24,062 nt of DNA from Gymnopilus junonius. Its lineage: Eukaryota > Basidiomycota > Agaricomycetes > Agaricales > Galerinaceae. How positions within the stretch are numbered: position 1 is the first letter of the stretch; each line of letters opens with the position of its first letter. The translations under genes were made by a program, and so were the position numbers. Shown here piece by piece: positions 9,086 to 17,817 of this stretch. The stretch is taken from the NCBI GenBank assembly GCA_015501075.1, contig JADNYJ010000473.1:1-24062 (forward strand), written 5' to 3'. A model generated the notes under the pieces. That model was given only the letters and a program-made list of their open reading frames with translations. It made no database searches and was not told where the DNA came from.

Positions 9086-12000
9086 ATGCCTAGTCCTGTG
9101 CCGTCTACTGATCAGTATGACTGCGAACTGGACACCAATATTTTATCTCTTTCTCAAGAAGACCACGAGGCTCTACTCAGAGCCGAGACCAAGGCTCTCA
9201 GTACCACAGCACCTGTACCTCAGCGACCTGTGCCTCAGCAGATGGAGCCTATTGCCACTATGCCACATCCAATGCCGCAGCACTGAAAGCCTAGGGGCGA
9301 GGCAACTCCTCCTGCCGAACCAACACCAAGGTCTCGTTTACGATCAAACCGGAAGCAGACAGCACATGCCATGGATGCTGGGTATAGTCTCCTGAATACC
9401 CATGCACTGTGACAGGGCTCGACGACTGCAGGAGATGGCACCAGCAATGGCGATCCAGCAGGGTCGGCCCAATCTTCTGTGCAACCGCCAGTATCAGGAT
9501 CGGCACAGCCTTCCATGCAAGCTCCCCAGTGTCCTAGCAGTGGCAGAGAAACTAGCTTCCCCTACAATCCTTACTATGGACCGTATGGTCATCCCCAGGT
9601 GATGCTCCCGCCTGGCTATTATCCCTATGCTGGTCCTGGGTACGGGAACCCACATTTTCCACAACCACTGCCTTTGCATTCCAACTCTTCTGAGCCCTCG
9701 TCGATGGTTAATGGCTCTGGAGATCATCAGCATCCATCTCCTCATCCACAAACTGATCACCCACAGCTCAACCATCCGCAGACTAATTCGAACACCGCAT
9801 ATTATCCACTGACTGCTTACCCATATACCGGCCCACAATATGGGAATCAACATCTGCATTATCCACATCCCAACTCAATGCCTCCATCGCATTCCCATTC
9901 ATCAGAGCCCGCTGCAATGGGCCATCCCCACATTGGTCCAGCACCTGTCCATCCGATCAATGGCGGCAATCCGACAATCAATGCAGCATCCAGAGATGGT
10001 TCGGCGCCTGGTCATCTGGCCCTGGACGGCGATATGATGATCGATGCAGCATCAGGGGATCATCCCTGCCCATCCTCACAGGCCCAACCTGACCATTTAC
10101 AAGCAGTGCCCACAATGGATGGGCAAAACCTGACATCACAAGGTCCCCCTCACCCATTTATCTGTCCACCCAACGATCATCTGCGAACATCTCCCAACTC
10201 AAACGGCAATCTGACGATCGTAATGACAGTCCATGGCGATATGCAGCCATCTGCCAGACCACAAAATGATTGTCCTCCACCACCTAGCAAGACTGGATCA
10301 TCCCCCAAGTCACTGCCTGATGCACATCCAGCTCCACCTCCACAAACACCTCCCAATCCAGCAGCTACTGGATCACCTTCATCACCCAATACTCCTGCAC
10401 AGTTCATCTTCAACGATCCTGCACTAACGGGGGTTCAAGAGATTATTGACAAGATGATTGACTCTCCAACTGTCAGACGAATGTCCAAGGAATCTCGCGT
10501 GGCCCTCTTCAAGGGATTCAAGGAACTCGATGAGGTTGTCAAGAAGATCAGCAAGCAAACTCACTTATCAGTCAGTCAGATTTGTGACCGGTGGGATGGT
10601 CTCAATAATCACCCCAATGGACCGATGCTCTGGAACATGTACCAAGCCTTTTTTGAAGCGTTCCAGGAGCAGGAGCTAGCACGCCTGGAAGAAAAGGATC
10701 ATCTGAAGCATAAGTTATTGAAATATTATCATGGACCTCATTACTGACAGGGATATTATAGCAGGTTCCATCTCCAGCAAGGCCACGGTTTCAACCTGTT
10801 ATGATCACTTCAAACGGAAATTTGGGGAGAAGAAATATCCTACAGTTTTGCGAGCATGGTACAGCATGCGTCAATTGAGCGAGAGCAGCGATCTTTCAAA
10901 TGCACAATGTACTTGTGAATTCAGGAAATTCATGGAAAATATGGACAATCTGGTATGTTCCTTGTCATCCATTCATTCGTATCTCACCATCATGTTGTAG
11001 ATTCGTAATGCATCTGCTCGGCTAGGCTTTGAAGCAATCTTCCTTGCGGTTGGTGGTATAGTCAACCAAGATCAGAATCTATCCCATCTCGGAGGGAGTG
11101 ATGCCATGAGAGAGGTGAAGTTGATCATCTAGGCAATCTTTCCTTGTAATCTCACATAATGTCATATTGCATATAGTTCTTTCCCATCTTGGAGGGAGTG
11201 ATGCCATGAGAGAGGTGAAGTTGATCATCTAAGCAATCTTTCCTTGTAATCTCACATAATGTCACATTGCATATAGTTCTTTCCCAAACATTATCGCTCC
11301 ACTGATCACATGGTCATCGGCCACCTGCAAGCGCACGTCTTGTAAGTGTCCTTCGAGCTCCTCTATGCCAAATGCCCATGCAACTTCCCTAGCGACCATC
11401 TATCAAAGCACCTGGTCACTGAGGGCGAAGACCTTCGTGGCATGCAACAGGCTGATCCATTTACCAGGGCCCCAGATCCCTCTGACATGCCAATCGTCAA
11501 AGTTGAACCATTGTGTACCAATGACACTGACAAGGTGCTGGCCCAATTGAGAGAACTTGTCATTGAGAAAACCTGTAAGCAGGGCCCAAGTTTTCTTTGC
11601 GAAGATTATACTGACTTTCTATCAGCTAAGTTCGGCATTGACATGCTAAAATGGAACAACCTGGCCTGGAAGACATTACCCTCAATGTGTGTGAAGGCCG
11701 GCATCATAATTCTCAACTGGCCTGAAGACATGCCATACCCCTGTGATGACAGGTTTAAAAAAGGGATATCGTCAATGAGGCAGGATCAATGTGTCACCCT
11801 TCTGGCAGCTTTTGAGCATCAGACCTATCCCGTGGTCTTCAAAAAAAAAATCTCCTTGGGTAAGTCTCTCCACTTGGACTATAGTCCTTCTGCTGACCTG
11901 AATTTCGTAGGCATCCCTAAGGACCAACCTGTCATTATAGGAGTTCCCCCTCCTGCAGATTCACATCATACTCATGGACATCACCTCTTTCTTGATGAGG

Positions 12001-13475
12001 ATCAGAAAACTGAAGATCAAAAAGGCCCCCCTCGCCTCCTTCCCTCTGATAACCCATCGAATGGCACTGCTGGAAAGAAGCCTGCATCTACCTCGAACAC
12101 CAGGAAGGCAGCATCCCGGGCAGTGATCATCATGGATGATGAAAGTCCTCCGGACACTGTAGAGAATGTTGAGATGGCAACCAAGAACCCCATGACATCG
12201 AAGAAACGGGTGCATGAGAATGAGGACGGATTGAGCAATTCCGAGCACAACGTGGTGGCGACGAAGAAGCAAGCGACATTGAAGAGATGAGCAGAGCCTG
12301 TTTCGGAAGAGGAGGATGACAAGGACGAGACGGAGATGCTATCCAATGAGGGAGGAGCATCTAAGGCTCCCAAGCACAGTGAGAGGTGGAGACCCAAGCA
12401 GCCGACCAAGCGCCTGAGGTTTGAGGAGTCTGATGATGACCCCGAGTATTCCTCTGGGTCCAACCATACTGGCAATGATACAGCTGACGATGCACCCATT
12501 GCTCGATCTCCTCATTATCTCCAAAGCCATGGTCCTGCTCGACTTTCGACTGACGGCCATCGGCAGTGCTCAAAGGGTTCGTCAAAGGGTAGGTTATACA
12601 TTCTCAAACTATATGCTAAGTATGCTGACATTTCTGTCTCATCAGGCTTGCATCAACCCTCGAAGAAAAATGATGGACAGCATGCCAAGAAGGTGACCAA
12701 ATCTACCAAGCCCACGAGTAGTGCCGACCAAGCTCCTCTGAAGGCCTTGACCCTCAAGAAACCCTCCCCACCTCCTCCTCCTAAACTCACCCCACGGAGT
12801 GAAAGAGTGGCGGAAGAGCTCTTTGGGGGCAGAGATATGGATGACGGGTCAAAAACTCCTGTACTAGATCAGCAGGTAGATAACAAAGGCAAGCATAGAA
12901 CGGTGTCCCCTTTGCCTCGGCCATTCCAGCCAATGCTCCCCCCACCTCATCCTGCAGGCATTCCCAGTTCGCCACCTCACTCCCCTATGCCGAGTTCATG
13001 ATGAGACAATGCCCCATGGCCCCATCATTTGCCACCTCATCCTGCGGACATCCCCAGTTTGCCGCCTCAATTGCCACCTCGTCCTGTGGACATCCCCAGT
13101 TTGCCGCCTCCATCTCCTACCTCGAACTCATGACAAGACGATGCCCTGCAGCCCCATCAATTGCCACCTTGGCAGGGAGGCTATTATGCTCCCCCGATGC
13201 CTCCCTATGCAGCAGCATATCATGGACCCAATGCACCTGTTGACCATCGCAGCACTCCCTCAAATTGGCAATCGACTGCTCTGGGGCCACCTTGGTATGG
13301 ACCACCAGGCAACGGCTTTTGGGTTGGGCCTCCGCACTATCTGGGTCCATATGGATATCCTCCTCAAAATGGTCTGCCAGCACATGGTGGCCAACCGCTG
13401 CAGGTAGGGGCATCCGCCCAGCCAGCAGATGATGTGCAGGCACAAGGAGCAGCAATTCAGCCACAAGGCAAGTAG
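9086..13475 (+). pseudogene. Pro/Gln/His-rich multi-exon gene of an uncharacterised family, TGA-interrupted
   Basis: Introns supported by frame and motifs are 10953-11000, 11115-11276 (enlarged by a duplication), 11342-11392, 11860-11910 and 12589-12645. The N-terminal half (9086-10440) is low complexity, rich in Pro, His, Ser and Gln, with an imperfect internal duplication (YPYAGPGYGNPHF and YPYTGPQYGNQHL, each followed by SSEPxxM). A conserved-looking globular part follows: SKESRVALFKGFKELDEVV, QICDRWDGL, GPMLWNMYQAFFEAFQEQEL, then ARLGFEAIFLAVGGIVNQDQ and a WKTLP block near 11670. The C-terminal half is charged (KRLRFEESDDD, 12408-12440), then Pro-rich again. In-frame TGA occurs at 9284, 9410, 12288, 12999, 13002 and 13131; no other stop type interrupts the exons. 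The frame also changes near 10710-10760. I believe similar unnamed families occur in Boletales, from memory only. Function unknown. Confidence 0.55.
11082..11281 (+). repeat. 100-bp direct tandem duplication spanning a splice donor and acceptor
   Basis: Bases 11082-11181 and 11182-11281 are near-identical; I see three differences, all transitions (11090/11190 C/T, about 11139/11239 G/A, and one T/C in GTCAYATTGC). Each copy holds an exon end (GGGAGTGATGCCATGAGAGAG), the donor GTGAAG, a short intron and the acceptor GCATATAG. Joining the first donor (11115) to the second acceptor (11276) restores the protein frame into FFPKHYRSTDHM, whereas using the inner exon introduces a stop. Confidence 0.85.
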
Positions 13476-14161
13476 GGGGACTCCGCCATTTTGTGTTTGT
13501 CTTATTCTTGTATGTATACGTTTTGGATTCTGATTGTCTTGCCACTACATATTCATGGACCCACCTCTTGCTAACTTGTATCATCCACTGTGACTACAAT
13601 TTGTCTTGCCAGACTCCCTGCTGCTTCTTAATTACATACCCTCATTCTGTTTTCGTCTACCGCACTGCATATCTTGAATTTTCCCATCGTTTCCCCATCG
13701 CCCATCATATGTTTATGTATTCCCTGTACCTGATTTCTGTCCTAATGAACTACCTTGGTTGTCACACAACTTTGACAAGATATGAAGAATATCAATATTC
13801 TATGCTAACAGCATGGGATCAAGTGAAATCAAAAACGTCAAAACTATAGCAAATCTATGCAATCTCTGGAAATACCATAGTGATGACTTAGCAATCGCTG
13901 GTTGATTGCTGACGATGATCCCATTGGATGTGAATGCAATCCTTCAATGATCTCTGGTTCAGGGATTCAGATGGACAATCTCAATTGAGAAGGATGATTG
14001 AGCTATGTAGGTGGTGTTCTTCCCTTTTTAAACCCGGCCTTAAGGTGGTCGGCATCTGGTGCCAGAGGTGATTCCAACACTCCTCTGCAAGCTATGAAGT
14101 GTCAACCAAAAATATGGCACATGAAAGTAGGGATAAAGGAAGGAATATTAAAAGAGAGTAA
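13476..14161. other. Downstream flank, no gene seen
   Basis: The part to about 13850 is T-rich and would contain the 3' untranslated region of the Pro-rich gene; its longest frame (13493-13849) has no domain-like content. From 13850 to 14161 the DNA is unassigned. A TTTAAA-type motif at about 14026 followed by a short stem TCTGG/CCAGA could belong to the copia remnant, but this is not supported further. Confidence 0.35.
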
Positions 14162-15058
14162 TTACCAAACACCATCTTCTTTATCAACAGCAGTGAGAGC
14201 AGTGTCTTCATCTTCAGTGATGACATTGGCAATAGCATCAGAATCATGAGTGGGACAGACTGCATGAACATGACCAACTCCTCTGCATTTATGGCAAATG
14301 ACCTGGGACATATCCTTCAAGGTGGTGGCAGTGAATTTTGATGGTTTAGCCTTCCATCAAGGGACTCCTCTGGAAGATGTGATGGCCATAGCTTCTTCAT
14401 TTGGGGAAGACATTGAATGGGAACTGAGATTGTGGAGATGGCCTTCTTCATTCAAAAGGCAAGTGACAATGATCTCAAAGGTGAGGTCAGAGAGGGAAAA
14501 ACTGGTGATGCTGACAATAACAGGCTGATAGGCAGATGGAAGACCATTCAACAGAACATGGATGTGGTCGAGATCAGAGATGATGGGGGCTGTGGAAGTG
14601 GTAGAAAGAGCAGTGGAAGTGGAAGATAAACTTTGCTGTTCAGCCTTGTGGCATTCCTCCAAGTGATAGGCAGCATGATGAATCTTGGCAATGAAGGCAG
14701 TGATGGTTGAATCAGGGGGCATGGTCATCTTGAGGAAATCCATACACATTGTGAGCAAGACATCTAAACCATGAGTGCAATGAATTTGGGCAAGGTTCTC
14801 CCAAATGATGGCAGGGTCCTCCTCATTTCAGACATGTGGAAGCTGGGAAGGTTCAAGAGCTAAAATTATATGTGAGTACATGAGGTGTTGCTTCTTTGCA
14901 AAGGCTTGGAATTTCACAGAGCTTGGCCCAGATGTAGGGGCTGGGATTCAGCCATCAACAACTCCAAAAAGCTCCTTTGACTCCAAAAAAGCCTCCATCT
15001 GAATCTTCCAGTCATCATAGTTGGTTTCATTAAGTTTATCAAAGGGTAATGGGGCCAT
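14162..15058 (-). pseudogene. Ty1/copia-type gag with CCHC zinc knuckle (three TGA stops)
   Basis: Read from ATG 15058 down to TAA at 14162, a single frame of about 298 codons is interrupted only by TGA at 14948-14950, 14828-14830 and 14357-14359. It opens with APLPFDKLNETNYDDWKIQM, the typical beginning of copia gag (the DUF4219/UBN2 type of capsid). A Ser/Thr-rich stretch and LLNGLPSAYQPVI follow, then a zinc knuckle CHKCRGVGHVHAVC (C-x2-C-x4-H-x4-C). Gag would form virus-like particles and bind element RNA. The frame ends soon after the knuckle and no protease, integrase or reverse transcriptase follows, so this is a gag-only fragment. The stops at 14357 and 14828 fall where Trp fits, consistent with TGG to TGA. 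Confidence 0.75.
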
Positions 15059-15203
15059 GATCAGCAGGATCAGATAAGAGATGGCAAATGATAAGAGGGG
15101 GTGAGGTCCAAGGGTGATTAAGGGTATTCCAGTGTGCTGCAGCAGTGATCATCAGCTTGCAGGCTGTTCCGGTGTATGCCACATGTATACAACCACTATG
15201 CTA

Positions 15204-15248
15204 GACTTAATCTTATCAGATTAAAGTTCTATCATTAAAGTCATAACA
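15204..15248 (+). repeat. 3' end of an LTR, same family as the solo LTR at 23480
   Basis: Forty-five bases ending in GTCATAACA match the last 44 bases of the solo LTR (23886-23929) at most positions, sharing ATCTTATCAGATTA, TTCTRTCAT and GTCATAACA. The gypsy-type gag start lies 60 bp further on, the expected place for an internal region after a 5' LTR. Similarity does not clearly extend left of about 15190, so the LTR is truncated or strongly diverged there. Confidence 0.6.
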
Positions 15249-15308
15249 AAAGAACAAGCTACTATCTCAATCAATGCTTCTACCTAGCAAGCATTACCTG
15301 CCATCATA

Positions 15309-16580
15309 ATGGCTGGAAGAAGAGGATGATTCACTGCTACCTTTAGTGATAAAGAATTCTCTGACCTGAACCCAGACCAAACCTCTGACTCAGGAGCATC
15401 AGATGTATTTGACACCCCACCCAAAGAAGAAGAACCTCTGCTCAAATGATTCACTTTCTTTGGATCCACTGTCCAAGAACCCACCATACTAAGGCACAAC
15501 TTTGAATCCTTACTTGACACCCTACTCCAATCACAACCCATATTCTATCCAACAACTGAACCCAAGATGCCCAAAGACACTACTACCACTACCCCTGCTT
15601 CATCCAATGGCAAAGAAATAGGAGTTATTTCCCAACCCTTTTCTGGAGATCATTTGAAAGTCAAGAACTTTATCCAAGATCTTGATGATTATTTGGAAGT
15701 CAACAGCAGCTTATATAACTCAGATGCAAAGAAAATTATATTTTTGCTCAGACTCCTTAGAGGAGGAGAAGCAGAGGCCTGGAAAAAGGACTGGAGAGAA
15801 AGACACTTAGGAGATGACAAGGATGCCATGAGACAACTGACTGGAACTAGAAGCAGGAACTATGGAACTGCTGCCCAATTCATCATCAAGTTTAACCAAG
15901 TGTTCAAACCAACTGAAACAAAGGACCAAGCATTCTTTGAACTACAAAACCTGAAGCAGGGCAAAGCTTTAGCAGCCAAACTGAACATGAAATACAATGA
16001 ACTAGTCCAAACTGCTGGAATCCTAACCAAGGATAATGAAAGTGTTCTAATCAATTATTACATGAATGCCTTGAACGGATGGCTTTAAGAGAAGATAATG
16101 GGGTTGGATATACTCCCCACCATGCTTGCCACTTAGCAGCAGAAAGCCATCAAATATGATACTCATCATGTTAATTTAGTGCATCTCCTGGGTAAAAATA
16201 TAAACCAGATGCCAACTGAATGAAAGACATGGTGGTCCAACCTTGCTAGAGGAACTCTGACCATGCACAACCATGCCTCAGCACCCCAAATGAACCACTG
16301 AGACCCAAATGCAATGGACATCAACAAGATTGACATCAATGCAATGATGCAAGAAGAACAAAGTGAGCTCATGAGAAAGGGGCTTTGCTTCCAATGCAAG
16401 AAGCCTGGGCACATCTCCAGAGACTGCCCCAAGAAAGGCAAGAACAGGAGGAATGCTCCACTGAAGAAGAACCCTCTCAAAGGGAAAGCACTTCACACAC
16501 ACATTAAATTCTTGATGCAGGATCTCACCAAAGAAGAATAAGAAGAAGTATATGACATTGGAGACCAAGAGGGTTTTCAT
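15309..16580 (+). pseudogene. Ty3/gypsy-type gag with CCHC zinc knuckle, stop-riddled
   Basis: A single frame from ATG 15309 is interrupted at 15327 (TGA), 15447 (TGA), 16086 (TAA), 16134 (TAG), 16221 (TGA), 16299 (TGA) and 16539 (TAA) without loss of phase. Flanking residues suggest that several stops replaced Trp (MLAT-stop-QQKA, NQMPTE-stop-KTWW, MNH-stop-DPNAMDI). The capsid region 15567-16088 is the intact-looking core, with PFSGDHLKVKNFIQDLDDYL and FNQVFKPTETKDQAFFEL. The zinc knuckle is CFQCKKPGHISRDC (about 16384-16425) followed by a basic KKGKNRR patch. These match the retrotransposon gag family of Agaricomycete gypsy elements. The upstream LTR end at 15248 fits the same element. Confidence 0.8.
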
Positions 16581-16600
16581 TAAGGAGACACATTAAACCA

Positions 16601-16905
16601 ATGTATGTAACTCCTTCTTTAGATATTGATTCTGTAATCTCAGCTCAAATCAAAAATAAATTGCTGCAGTTGCCTTTTTCATTCAAGACTGAGAACAGAA
16701 TGAAAATTATTGGATCCACTCTGGGAGACACTTTCACAAAGAAATGTAACCTGGAAACCAAAGCACTGGAGAAAGAAATCTGAGTCTTCAATGTAGACAG
16801 AAGCCCAAACAAAAAGGGAACCATCAAGCAGTATGTTGATCTGAAACTTGACATTGATGGACAACCTTGAATGGAATGATTACTGTACATAATCAGGAAC
16901 CTAGC
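16601..16905 (+). pseudogene. Start of gypsy pol, truncated at about 16905
   Basis: After the gag frame, a different frame carries SVISAQIKNKLLQLPFSF, FNVDRSPNKKGTIKQYVDL and LDIDGQP-stop-MEWLLYIIRNLAK, broken by TGA at about 16782 and 16869. The last block resembles the protease-to-RT linker of gypsy pol, but I see no clear D-T/S-G protease motif. Similarity stops abruptly at NLAKLGS, and unrelated sequence begins at about 16910-16921. Reverse transcriptase and everything after it are absent here. Confidence 0.5.
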
Positions 16906-17103
16906 CAAACTGGGTAGCTAGTCACGCCTGCCGCTGAGCCTGCACAAAGGCTTTTCTCTCAAAATTTTTTGTGAGGTACAATAGACGTAGTCCTTCTCAC
17001 AAGGTATATACAAAAATCTTGATGAATTTTGACTGTGCTGCTGAGAAATGCTTCGTTGATCATCGATTTTTGCTTGAGTGATGGGAAATTCTTAATTTAG
17101 AAG

Positions 17104-17640
17104 CTATCCATAAACAGAAATGGCTCCCGCTCCAGTTCCACTCACTCCTTCACTGCCAAACCACTTGTCTGTAGCATAGTTAGACCTCTGTCCATCCTGA
17201 ATAAACCCCAGACAAGCCATTATTAGCACAAATTCTTTTCCTGTAGGGGTTAGAAGTTGATCCATTAGATTCCTGCCTGGTCACAAGCCATCTATTCTTG
17301 CCTCAGATAACTCAATGAGAAGATCTTCCCCATTGCGGCGCTTTCTGAAAATTAAAAGACCACGGCTGAAAGAGTGTTGATTAGGATCTAAAATGATTTT
17401 AGCAATTTTTTTGAGGGATCATTGTCAAGCACACTTTTTAATACAGGTTTTGACTATCTTGTAAGGATGGACACCACAGTAGTGGACTTGACATGTCAGA
17501 GCCCCAGAGAGCATTCTCAAATAAAGATACAACCTTCCTAAGAAATTTAAAAGGCAAAAGAGTCCCAAGGACAAGCTATAAGAAGACCGATTTATTGTTA
17601 GAAAAGCCAGTTTTTTGTGATCTTATCCCAGGTTTGGGCA
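17104..17640 (-). pseudogene. Unidentified coding-like block
   Basis: On the minus strand, about 115 codons from near 17452 to TAG at 17104 are open apart from one TGA (17281-17283). The composition is protein-like: DPSKKIAKIILDPNQHSFSR, LLIFRKRRNGEDLLIELSEA, LMDQLLTPTGKEFVLIMAC and KWFGSEGVSGTG. Another frame just upstream reads LPFKFLRKVVSLFENALWGS, so a frame change lies near 17460-17490. I do not recognise the family. It lies between the truncated gypsy pol and the pogo transposase, in opposite orientation to both. It may be a host or foreign gene fragment, possibly inside the pogo element. The evidence is only long open frame plus residue composition. Confidence 0.3.
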
Positions 17641-17817
17641 CTCATTCTCTTGGATGTATTGATGGAGAAACATTGGCAATCAGTCAAACGAAATGGCATG
17701 AGACATCTGCATACAGAAATACATGCTCTTAAATAGCGGTTCTGGGATTCTGTAAATGTAGTTACATCCCATTGTCCCCTCTAATTTGCCCCAAATATTC
17801 ACTCTCCGAGCTGCGCT

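Noticed and set aside
12017..12499. Minus-strand frame of 160 codons rich in Ser
   Set aside because: It is antisense to the charged exon of the Pro-rich gene; Ser-rich content mirrors the acidic codons on the other strand.
8741..13133. TGA read as selenocysteine or Trp (recoding)
   Set aside because: There is no selenocysteine machinery in these fungi as far as is known, no SECIS-like structure was noticed, and introns show nuclear DNA, so the mitochondrial TGA=Trp code does not apply. Mutation of CGA or TGG is simpler.
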